Under the pieces are notes generated by a model that made no database searches, was not told the DNA's origin, and was given only the letters and a program-made list of their open reading frames with translations. Below, in pieces: positions 1-5,720 of a stretch of 21,839 nt of DNA. The position numbers and the translations under genes are program-made. Source of the stretch: JAZNGX01 sp045576675. GTDB lineage: Bacteria > Bacillota > Clostridia > Monoglobales > Firm-18. The stretch's first letter is position 1, and every line of letters begins with the position of its first letter. The stretch is taken from contig JAZNGX010000099.1 of NCBI GenBank assembly GCA_045576675.1, positions 1 to 21,839 on the forward strand, written 5' to 3'.

Positions 1-198
1 GAGATGGTTGTAAAAGCTCTTGAGTCAAGTGATATAAGCCTTGAGGATATGATTACTCTGTTTGAAAAAGGAGTAGGGCTTACTAAAGAGTGCACACAGG
101 CACTTAATGCGGCAGAACAAAAAATTACTATATTGATGAAAACCCGAGACGGAGAGGGAATGGAAGAACAACCCTTTAGGGTGACAGAAGTTATCTGA
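1..198 (+). CDS. xseB: Exodeoxyribonuclease VII small subunit, 5'-truncated by window edge
   Basis: Small subunit of exonuclease VII, which with XseA degrades single-stranded DNA to oligonucleotides in the cytoplasm. The visible residues match the second and third helices of the family: a VKALESSDISLEDMITLFEKG-like stretch, then a TKEC..AL..AEQKI helix. The reading frame is open to base 1, so roughly the first dozen residues lie outside the window; the ATG at 4 is internal. The last residues (RVTEVI) and the stop are supplied by the inverted-repeat element starting at 177. Removing the element with one TA copy restores a tail of PFKLQK and a TGA at 465-467. The gene converges on rplQ. Activity is probably intact because only the extreme C-terminus changes. 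Confidence 0.85.
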   Translation, partial: EMVVKALESSDISLEDMITLFEKGVGLTKECTQALNAAEQKITILMKTRDGEGMEEQPFRVTEVI

Positions 199-453
199 AC
201 CTCGATTTTCAATGGTTAATTTTCGCTTCTGCCACGTTAAAATACTCGGTAATCCGTCAGGATTACCTGCGTTTTTGCCTTGCATAAGTATAAAATTCCC
301 TCCTTGAAAATTCTTCGACCTTAAACTGATGAAATTTCGAGGGGGTTTTGGTGCGGAAGATGAAGCAAGGCTGTCGCCTTGCAAAGATGACAAGCCGAAA
401 TGCACCGAAATTACGCTGTTTAAGGCGTGGTTCGGATAGCTTCTGTCACCCTA
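177..453. mobile_element. MITE-like inverted-repeat element with TA target duplication
   Basis: The ends form terminal inverted repeats of 28 nt: 177-204 begins TAGGGTGACAGAAG, and the reverse complement of 426-453 begins the same way, with 3 mismatches over the full 28. The outermost TA on each side would be the target duplication, giving a core of 273 bp. Two perfect small hairpins lie inside: GGTAATCC/GGATTACC (248-267) and GCAAGGC/GCCTTGC (365-382), each with a 4-nt loop. There is no transposase gene. TA duplication plus short terminal repeats is typical of non-autonomous relatives of the IS630/Tc1/mariner superfamily, but that family assignment is inferred. The element lies within the last codons of xseB and replaces its native stop. 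Confidence 0.72.
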
Positions 454-461
454 AGCTACAG

Positions 462-517
462 AAATGAGTCAGACACCAAATGGCGATTAATATCACCATT
501 TGGTGTCTGACTCATTT
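462..517. terminator. Long perfect hairpin, terminator of xseB and possibly bidirectional
   Basis: A perfect 22-bp stem pairs 462-483 with 496-517 around a 12-nt loop whose GAT/ATC ends could pair further. On the plus strand it is followed by TTTTATAT, as expected for Rho-independent termination of xseB; on the minus strand the A-rich left flank is weaker. The ancestral xseB stop (465-467) lies inside the left arm. Such a long perfect stem is unusual for a plain terminator and could itself be a small repeat. Confidence 0.75.
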
Positions 518-536
518 TATATACAACAGTATACAA

Positions 537-566
537 AAAGACTGCACGGCATACCGTACAGTCTTT
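537..566 (-). terminator. Rho-independent terminator of the S10-spc-alpha operon
   Basis: The stem AAAGACTGCACGG (537-549) pairs with CCGTACAGTCTTT (554-566) around a 4-nt loop, giving 13 pairs with one wobble. Read on the minus strand it ends in a run of U (complement of the A run at 535-539). It lies 9 nt after the rplQ stop codon, so it closes the whole ribosomal transcript. Confidence 0.88.
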
Positions 567-575
567 AATTCAATA

Positions 576-917
576 TTAAACTAATTCAATAATTGCCATT
601 TCAGCAGCGTCACCACGACGAGGACCGATTTTTACAATTCTTGTATAACCGCCCTGTCTGTCAGCATACTTAGGAGCAATTTCGTCAAACAACTTTTTAA
701 CTACATCCTCTTTTGTGATATATGTTAATGCATTTCTGCGAGAATGTAAAGTGTTCTGTTTACCTAAAGTAATCATTTTTTCAGCAGTGCTTCTTACTTC
801 TTTAGCCTTTGCAACAGTTGTTTCAATTCTGCCATTTTCAAGTAATGAAGTTGTCAGATTCTTAAGCATTGCAATACGCTGGTCAGTAGGTCTGCTAAAC
901 TTTCTGTTTGTAGCCAT
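576..917 (-). CDS. rplQ: 50S ribosomal protein L17
   Basis: Protein of the large subunit near the exit tunnel. The 113-residue product has the typical bacterial core length. Residues 3-40 (NRKFSRPTDQRIAMLKNLTT and a following ETTVAKAKEVR helix) and the C-terminal YTRIVKIGPRRGDAAEMAIIEL segment are family hallmarks. A GGAGG-type ribosome-binding site precedes the ATG, 25 nt after the rpoA stop. It is the last gene of the cluster. In many Firmicutes ecfA1-ecfA2-ecfT-truA follow it; here a terminator and the convergent xseB follow instead, and the ecfT-truA pair is found at the other end of the window. Confidence 0.97.
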   Translation of the reverse strand: MATNRKFSRPTDQRIAMLKNLTTSLLENGRIETTVAKAKEVRSTAEKMITLGKQNTLHSRRNALTYITKEDVVKKLFDEIAPKYADRQGGYTRIVKIGPRRGDAAEMAIIELV

Positions 918-942
918 TTACTACTACCTCCTTCTCCGATAA

Positions 943-1893
943 TTACTCTTCTTCCTTAGCTAAGTCCATATCAAAGCTGTGAAGCTTCTGAATAACCTCT
1001 TCCAAAGACTTGCGACCAAGGTTTCTTACCTTCATCATATCTTCTTCTGTTCGGTTAGTCAAATCCTCAACAGTGTTAATACCTGCACGTTTCAAGCAAT
1101 TGTAAGAACGAACCGAAAGGTCAAGCTCTTCAATTGTCATTTCAAGCACTTTCTCCTTCTTGGAGTCTTCTTTTTCAACCATTATCTCAGTATTTCTTGC
1201 TCTGTCGGTAAGGTCGATAAACAGATTCAAATGCTCACTCATAATTTTTGCACCCAATGATATAGCCTCGTCAGGTGTGATTGTACCATCTGTCCAAACA
1301 TCAAGAGTTAATTTATCATAGTCGGTAACTTGACCTACACGGGTATTTTCAACTGTATAGTTCACCTTGCGCACCGGTGAGAACAGTGAGTCTACCGGTA
1401 TGTTTCCGATTATACCTTGATTTGTTGTCTTGTTCTTGTCAGCTGATACATAGCCTCTGCCGTGATTAATTGTAATCTCCATATATAGCTTTGCATCTTC
1501 ATTCAAAGTTGCAATATGAAGGTCACCATTTAAAATCTCAACATCAGCATCTGCTTTTATATGACGTGCGCAAATCTCGCCTGCACCTTCAGCCTCAATG
1601 TACAACACTTTAGGACCGTCACTGTATAGCTTTGCATTAAGGTTTTTAATATTTAAAACTATCTCAGTTACATCTTCTTTAACGCCGGGGATTGTTGAAA
1701 ACTCATGCAATACGCCGTCAATTTTAATAGAAGACACTGCAACACCGGGCAATGATGACAAAAGAATTCTTCTTAATGAGTTACCCAATGTCATACCATA
1801 GCCACGCTCTAAAGGTTCAACCTCAAATCTGCCGTAATCGCCCTCAGGACTTAATTCAACACATTCAACTTTTGGTTTTTCTATTTCAATCAT
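943..1893 (-). CDS. rpoA: DNA-directed RNA polymerase subunit alpha
   Basis: Alpha subunit of RNA polymerase; its dimer is the scaffold for beta and beta-prime, and its C-terminal domain contacts UP elements and activators. The 316-residue product has the N-terminal dimerisation domain with GYGMTLGNSLRRILLSS at 31-47, a linker at about 230-250, and the C-terminal helix-hairpin-helix domain from about 255 (SVRSYNCLKRAGI and RNLGRKSLEEV). The start at 1893 was chosen because AGGAGGG sits about 9 nt upstream; the in-frame ATG at 1914 would add seven residues and has no ribosome-binding site. The 66-nt gap after rpsD holds a 16-bp palindrome. Confidence 0.96.
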   Translation of the reverse strand: MIEIEKPKVECVELSPEGDYGRFEVEPLERGYGMTLGNSLRRILLSSLPGVAVSSIKIDGVLHEFSTIPGVKEDVTEIVLNIKNLNAKLYSDGPKVLYIEAEGAGEICARHIKADADVEILNGDLHIATLNEDAKLYMEITINHGRGYVSADKNKTTNQGIIGNIPVDSLFSPVRKVNYTVENTRVGQVTDYDKLTLDVWTDGTITPDEAISLGAKIMSEHLNLFIDLTDRARNTEIMVEKEDSKKEKVLEMTIEELDLSVRSYNCLKRAGINTVEDLTNRTEEDMMKVRNLGRKSLEEVIQKLHSFDMDLAKEEE

Positions 1894-1934
1894 GCTATTA
1901 ACCCTCCTTACCATAATTTAATTAAAATTACAAT

Positions 1935-1950
1935 TCGTAATATATTACGA
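1935..1950. repeat. 16-bp perfect palindrome between rpsD and rpoA
   Basis: TCGTAATATATTACGA is fully self-complementary. As RNA it would form a 6-bp stem with a 4-nt loop, about 10 nt past the rpsD stop. There is no U tract, so it is not an intrinsic terminator. It could be a processing or stability hairpin. Confidence 0.5.
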
Positions 1951-1959
1951 GGGTAAATA

Positions 1960-2586
1960 TTACTTAGAATACAACTCGACGATTAAATGCTCTGCGATTT
2001 CTAAATCGATATCATCTCTTGCCGGTTCAGCAACAACCTTTGCTGTAAGCGTATTCTTATCAAGATCCAACCACTTCGGAACAGCTCTTGAAGCTGTGAT
2101 ATCCAAAACGTCTTTAATCTTAGCGCTGTCTCTGCTTGCTTCCTTGATTGCGATAACTTCGCCCGGTTTTACAAGGTAAGAAGGAATGTTAACTCTCTTA
2201 CCATTAACTGTAAAGTGACCATGTAATACTAACTGACGAGCTTCAGGACGAGATGTACCAAAACCCAATCTGTAGATTACGTTATCAAGTCTGCTTTCAA
2301 GAATTGAAAGTAGGTTTTCACCTGTTACGCCTGCTTTTTTGGTAGCCATTTCGTAATACTTAGCGAACTGACCTTCCAAAACTCCGTAGTAACGACGAAC
2401 CTTCTGTTTTTCTCTCATCTGTAAACCATAGCCAGAAAGCTTCTTTCTGCCCTGACCATGCTGACCGGGTGCATAAGCACGACGCTCGATACCGCACTTA
2501 CCTGTGTAGCATCTTTCACCCTTTAAAAATAATTTAGTACCTTCACGTCTGCAAAGTCTGCAAACGGCACCTGTATATCTTGCCAT
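1960..2586 (-). CDS. rpsD: 30S ribosomal protein S4, zinc-binding form
   Basis: Primary 16S rRNA-binding protein that nucleates small-subunit assembly and contributes to decoding accuracy. The 208-residue product has an N-terminal zinc knuckle with four cysteines (C9, C12, C26, C31). The S4 RNA-binding domain follows at about 97-160 (SRLDNVIYRLGFGTSRPEAR and VNGKRVNIPS). The full cysteine set marks the zinc-loaded form; no zinc-free paralogue is seen here. S4 is the autogenous repressor of the alpha operon in E. coli, where it binds upstream of rpsM. Since rpsD is inside the cluster here, the folded rpmJ-rpsM spacer at 3469-3558 is a candidate target, by inference. Confidence 0.97.
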   Translation of the reverse strand: MARYTGAVCRLCRREGTKLFLKGERCYTGKCGIERRAYAPGQHGQGRKKLSGYGLQMREKQKVRRYYGVLEGQFAKYYEMATKKAGVTGENLLSILESRLDNVIYRLGFGTSRPEARQLVLHGHFTVNGKRVNIPSYLVKPGEVIAIKEASRDSAKIKDVLDITASRAVPKWLDLDKNTLTAKVVAEPARDDIDLEIAEHLIVELYSK

Positions 2587-2614
2587 TGATCGTTACACCT
2601 CCTATATTTAAAAA

Positions 2615-3013
2615 TCAAACACGACGTCTTTTCGGCGGACGGCATCCGTTATGAGGAATCGGAGTTACATCCTTAATCATATTAACCTCTAAGCCTGCAG
2701 CCTGCAAAGCTCTGATTGCAGCTTCACGACCTGCGCCCGGGCCTTTTACATAAACCTCAACTGATTTCATACCGTGTTCCATAGCTGCCTTAGCTGCTGT
2801 TTCAGCTGCCATCTGTGCAGCAAAAGGTGTGCTTTTCTTTGAGCCTCTGAAGCCCAAGCCACCGGCACTTGCCCAAGAAATTGCGTTTCCGGCAACGTCT
2901 GTAATTGTAACAAGTGTATTGTTAAAGGTGCTGCGAATGTGAGCTGCGCCTTTTTCTATATTCTTACGTTCACGTTTTTTACCTGTTCTTCTTCTTGTTG
3001 TTACTTTAGCCAT
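2615..3013 (-). CDS. rpsK: 30S ribosomal protein S11
   Basis: Platform protein of the small subunit that contacts the E-site region with S7 and S18. The 132-residue product shows the family core (HIRSTFNNTLVTITDVAGNA near the N-terminus, then SAGGLGFRGSKKSTPFAAQ) and the basic C-terminus (TPIPHNGCRPPKRRRV). The basic N-terminal tail (about 20 residues, TTRRRTGKKRERKN) is typical. It is preceded by a GGAGGG ribosome-binding site 33 nt after rpsM and followed by rpsD after 28 nt, the usual alpha-operon order. Confidence 0.97.
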   Translation of the reverse strand: MAKVTTRRRTGKKRERKNIEKGAAHIRSTFNNTLVTITDVAGNAISWASAGGLGFRGSKKSTPFAAQMAAETAAKAAMEHGMKSVEVYVKGPGAGREAAIRALQAAGLEVNMIKDVTPIPHNGCRPPKRRRV

Positions 3014-3036
3014 GTTCGGTTAATCCCTCCTTCTTT

Positions 3037-3055
3037 AAGAAATTAATTATTTCTT
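3037..3055 (-). repeat. Hairpin overlapping the rpsM stop codon
   Basis: AAGAAAT (3037-3043) pairs perfectly with ATTTCTT (3049-3055) around a 5-nt loop. In the minus-strand transcript the stem includes the last lysine codons and the TAA of rpsM, and ends about 10 nt before the rpsK ribosome-binding site. Confidence 0.5.
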
Positions 3056-3415
3056 CTTATTAGCGATTGTACGCTTAGGACCTTTTCTGGTTCTTGCGTT
3101 AGTTTTTGTCTTCTGACCTCTGCAAGGAAGTCCTCTTCTGTGTCTGATACCACGGTAACAGCCAATTTCCTGCAAACGCTTGATATCAAGAGCTACTTCA
3201 CGGCGAAGGTCACCTTCAACTGTGTAATCTCTGTCAATAATGTCACGGATTTTACCAACCTCGTCATCTGTTAAATCCTTGACTCTGGTATCGGGATTAA
3301 TTCCAGCTTCTTCAATAATTTTTGCAGCACTGCTTCTGCCAATGCCAAAAACATATGTTAATCCGATTTCTATACGTTTTTCTTTTGGTAAGTCTATACC
3401 AGCTATTCTTGCCAT
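3047..3415 (-). CDS. rpsM: 30S ribosomal protein S13
   Basis: Head protein of the small subunit whose basic tail contacts P-site tRNA and which bridges to L5. The 122-residue product begins MARIAGIDLPKEKRIEIGLT. It has the helix-turn-helix core (YVFGIGRSSAAKII, then GCYRGIRHRRGLPCRGQKT) and an Arg/Lys-rich tail (NARTRKGPKRTIANKKK). It follows rpmJ after an unusually long 162-nt spacer with strong folding potential, and has a GGAGGTG ribosome-binding site. It opens the alpha-operon part of the cluster. Confidence 0.97.
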   Translation of the reverse strand: MARIAGIDLPKEKRIEIGLTYVFGIGRSSAAKIIEEAGINPDTRVKDLTDDEVGKIRDIIDRDYTVEGDLRREVALDIKRLQEIGCYRGIRHRRGLPCRGQKTKTNARTRKGPKRTIANKKK

Positions 3416-3468
3416 TTTAACAAATTCACCTCCATAATATGCAGGCCAACCTGTTCTGCAAAATCGTT

Positions 3469-3558
3469 CTGTTATTTCAATTGCCTAAGCGGGCACAAAC
3501 GACCGCACAAGGAGTGGTTGTTTCTGCCACGCTCTGCATTTGTCAGCCGCAATAACAG
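3469..3558 (-). promoter_or_regulatory. Folded spacer RNA between rpmJ and rpsM, candidate autoregulatory leader
   Basis: The minus-strand RNA of this spacer can form three nested, co-linear helices: 3551-3558 with 3469-3476 (8 bp), 3547-3550 with 3489-3492 (4 bp), and 3537-3543 with 3495-3501 (7 bp, one wobble). An inner 4-bp hairpin pairs 3527-3530 with 3514-3517. The remaining junctions in the cluster are 87 nt or shorter. Its position before rpsM matches the S4-binding operator of the E. coli alpha operon, although no sequence likeness is claimed. Function is inferred from fold and position only. Confidence 0.45.
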
Positions 3559-3582
3559 TTGATTTTATTAGAACAAATCAAC
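3558..3582 (-). repeat. Hairpin overlapping the rpmJ stop codon
   Basis: GTTGATTT (3558-3565) pairs perfectly with AAATCAAC (3575-3582) around a 9-nt loop. In the transcript the 5' arm includes the rpmJ stop codon (3578-3580). A short stretch with several U residues follows, so weak attenuation is possible, but this is not a convincing terminator. Confidence 0.5.
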
Positions 3583-3691
3583 CTTGTCTCTGCTTGTGTT
3601 TCGGGTTTTCACAAATTACCATTATTTTGCCTTTACGTTTTATGATTTTGCATTTTTCGCAAATCTTTTTAACTGATGGCCTTACTTTCAT
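3578..3691 (-). CDS. rpmJ: 50S ribosomal protein L36, zinc-binding form
   Basis: Smallest large-subunit protein, added late in assembly. Translation of the minus strand from the ATG at 3691 gives 37 residues starting MKVRPSVKKICEKCKIIKRK and ending KHKQRQG, which matches bacterial L36 in length and sequence. The zinc site is complete: C11, C14, C27, H32. GGAGGTG lies 7 nt upstream of the start. The gene sits 56 nt after infA, its usual place, and before rpsM. Confidence 0.95.
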   Translation of the reverse strand: MKVRPSVKKICEKCKIIKRKGKIMVICENPKHKQRQG

Positions 3692-3747
3692 TTTTATACA
3701 CCTCCGAAGTACTTAAGAAAATTAACCTCGTAATAAAAATTTATTTA

Positions 3748-3966
3748 TCATTTGCCACGCCATGTTATACGACCTTTAGTCAAATCATAAGGAGACATTT
3801 CCACTGTAACCTTATCACCGGGTAAAATTCGTATAAAATGCATACGTAGTTTTCCGGAAATATGAGCAAGAATCTGATGCTTATTTTCCAGTTCAACCTT
3901 GAACATTGCATTAGGAAGGGCTTCAACAACTGTTCCTTCCAGTTCTAATACGTCATCTTTTGCCAT
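3748..3966 (-). CDS. infA: Translation initiation factor IF-1
   Basis: Binds the 30S A site during initiation and works with IF-2 and IF-3. The 72-residue product is the exact family length and is a single S1-like OB fold: MAKDDVLELEGTVVEALPNA at the start, HISGKLRMHFIRILPGDKV in the middle and TKGRITWR near the end. It lies 2 nt after the small KOW gene and before rpmJ, as in many Clostridia. Confidence 0.97.
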   Translation of the reverse strand: MAKDDVLELEGTVVEALPNAMFKVELENKHQILAHISGKLRMHFIRILPGDKVTVEMSPYDLTKGRITWRGK

Positions 3967-3968
3967 AT

Positions 3969-4238
3969 TTATTCCTCCTTTTGATTATAGTCTAAAAGCT
4001 CTCGCCTAAGCTCGGTGTTGGTTACCTTATCGCCTGCTTCAAGCTTTCTTGCAACAAACTCAGAAAAACCTTCACCTGACTTTATGTGTTTTATCTTTTT
4101 ACGCTTTGGCTTATCAATTTTACGTCCTTTTCCGTCACAAATATTTACATATTCGCCGTCAACAGACATAACAACAAAGTAATTATCCTTGTCACGTCCC
4201 GCTTTTGAATAGACAATACTACCGGGGCCAATATCCAA
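3969..4238 (-). CDS. Small KOW-domain RNA-binding protein (L14e-like)
   Basis: An 89-residue protein with an N-terminal KOW-type beta-barrel (GSIVYSKAGRDKDNYFVVMS, residues about 5-24) followed by a basic stretch (DKPKRKKIKHIKS) and an acidic C-terminus. Proteins of this type, related to archaeal/eukaryotic L14e/L6e, often sit between map and infA in Firmicutes and are thought to bind ribosomal RNA; the exact role is not established. The start is a TTG at 4238 with AGGTG 7 nt upstream; no in-frame ATG or GTG has better support. It is 30 nt after map and 2 nt before infA, so translation with infA is probably coupled. Confidence 0.85.
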   Translation of the reverse strand: MDIGPGSIVYSKAGRDKDNYFVVMSVDGEYVNICDGKGRKIDKPKRKKIKHIKSGEGFSEFVARKLEAGDKVTNTELRRELLDYNQKEE

Positions 4239-4268
4239 AACTCTTCACCTCTTACACCTTTCGGCGAT

Positions 4269-5015
4269 TTAAACAATCGTCAGCAATACAGGCTCATTCT
4301 TTGTAACAGCTATTGAATGTTCATAGTGTGCTGACAGTGAGCCGTCTACTGTTTTAACAGTCCACCCGTCTTTAAGCCTGTATACATCATATTTACCTTG
4401 ATTTACCATTGGCTCGACAGCCAATGTCATTCCCGCATACAATCTTACGCCTTTTTTAGGCTTGCCATAATTCGGAACCTCAGGTTCTTCGTGAAGCTCA
4501 CGCCCCACACCGTGACCAACATAATCACGGACAACTGAAAATCCGTTTTCTTCAACATACCTTTGAACAGCGTTTGATATGTCGGAAATCCGATTACCCT
4601 CACGGGCATTTTTTATTCCTTCAAAAAAGCTTTGCTTTGTTACATCTATAAGTCTTTGTGCTTCAGCACTCACCTGTCCGCAAGGATAGGTAGCAGCCTG
4701 GTCAGCATGGTAACCATTCAGATACGCTCCTATATCAACACTGACTATGTCACCGTTTTTAATTATCTGCTTACCCGGTATGCCATGGATAACAACATCG
4801 TTAACCGATAAGCAAACACTGTTCGGATAACCGGCATAATTAAGGAACGAAGGAACAGCTCCTTTAGACTTTATAAACTCATAAGCAATACGGTCAAGCT
4901 CACCCGTCGTGACACCATCGCAGATATTCTCTTCAAGCAATCTGTGTGTCAGCGCAGTAATCTCGCCTGCTCTTTTCATTTTGTCAATTTCTGAAACTGA
5001 CTTTATGCTTATCAT
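4269..5015 (-). CDS. map: Methionine aminopeptidase, type I
   Basis: Removes the initiator methionine from nascent proteins when the second residue is small. The 248-residue product is the minimal type Ia form without an N-terminal zinc extension. The five metal ligands are all present: D94 and D105 (VSVDIGAYLNGYHAD), H168 (YVGHGVGRELHEEPEVPNYG), E201 (AVEPMV) and E232 (YEHSIAVT). It begins 2 nt after the adk stop, the common adk-map pairing, and is followed by the KOW protein and infA. Confidence 0.97.
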   Translation of the reverse strand: MISIKSVSEIDKMKRAGEITALTHRLLEENICDGVTTGELDRIAYEFIKSKGAVPSFLNYAGYPNSVCLSVNDVVIHGIPGKQIIKNGDIVSVDIGAYLNGYHADQAATYPCGQVSAEAQRLIDVTKQSFFEGIKNAREGNRISDISNAVQRYVEENGFSVVRDYVGHGVGRELHEEPEVPNYGKPKKGVRLYAGMTLAVEPMVNQGKYDVYRLKDGWTVKTVDGSLSAHYEHSIAVTKNEPVLLTIV

Positions 5016-5017
5016 CT

Positions 5018-5644
5018 TTAAACACCTAATGCTTTCATTATAGCATCTGTAACATCTGACACTTTTTCCTGTGCCATTACTTTAACAAGCTTGTTCTCAA
5101 AGTATTTAATTACCGGTGCTGTAGATTCATTATAAATCTTTAAACGATTTAATATTGTTTCAGGCTTATCATCATCACGAGTGATTAAATCAGCACCACA
5201 CACTTCACACTTATCGCCTGCCTTTGATGGCTTGTCGGTAACGTGATATGTTGCCGGGCACTTGCTGCAAACAACTCTGCCTGCAAGTCTGCGGATGATT
5301 TCTTCCTCTGTTATATCAATCATCAATGCTACATCTGTTTCGATTCCGGCTTTGTCCATAGCTTCTGCCTGAGCAAGAGTTCTTGGAAAGCCGTCTAAGA
5401 TATAACCGTTTTTGCAGTCATCCTTAGCGATTCTTTCAAGCACCACATTGATAATTGTTTCATCAGGTACCAATTTACCGTCATTGATATACATAGCAGC
5501 TTCTTTACCCACTTCTGTTCCGTTTGCAATTGCTTCACGAAGCATTGCGCCAGTTGAGATTGTAGGAATATTAAGCTTCTTTGCCAATATCTCAGACTGA
5601 GTACCTTTACCGCTTCCGGGAGCTCCCATCATTAACATTCTCAT
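5018..5644 (-). CDS. adk: Adenylate kinase, zinc-lid form
   Basis: Interconverts ATP + AMP and 2 ADP in the cytoplasm. The 208-residue product has the P-loop GAPGSGKGT (7-15), the AMP-binding DGFPRT (84-89) and a long-type lid with a four-cysteine zinc site (C126, C129, C146, C149). The start at 5644 was chosen because GGAGGG lies 8 nt upstream and MRMLMMGAPGSGKG is the normal family start; an upstream in-frame start at 5689 would add 15 unrelated residues and fall within the intergenic hairpin. It follows secY after 76 nt and precedes map by 2 nt. Confidence 0.96.
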   Translation of the reverse strand: MRMLMMGAPGSGKGTQSEILAKKLNIPTISTGAMLREAIANGTEVGKEAAMYINDGKLVPDETIINVVLERIAKDDCKNGYILDGFPRTLAQAEAMDKAGIETDVALMIDITEEEIIRRLAGRVVCSKCPATYHVTDKPSKAGDKCEVCGADLITRDDDKPETILNRLKIYNESTAPVIKYFENKLVKVMAQEKVSDVTDAIMKALGV

Positions 5645-5677
5645 AGCTTCACCCTCCAAGATTAAATCAACTCGGTA

Positions 5678-5703
5678 TGCGAAAATCATTTCTGATTTTC
5701 GCA
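5678..5703 (-). repeat. Perfect 11-bp hairpin with GAAA tetraloop between secY and adk
   Basis: TGCGAAAATCA (5678-5688) pairs perfectly with TGATTTTCGCA (5693-5703). In the minus-strand RNA the loop is GAAA, a stable GNRA tetraloop. No U tract follows, so it is not a simple terminator. It stands 17 nt after the secY stop and about 33 nt before the adk start. Confidence 0.75.
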
Positions 5704-5720
5704 GCCGACTGACTTTGTTT

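Noticed and set aside
715..942. Plus-strand open frame of 75 codons over rplQ
   Set aside because: Antisense shadow of rplQ; hydrophobic composition comes from the complementary strand, and there is no ribosome-binding site.
5678..5703. secY-adk hairpin as an intrinsic terminator
   Set aside because: Strong stem but no U tract on the transcript side; adk lies downstream without its own visible promoter.
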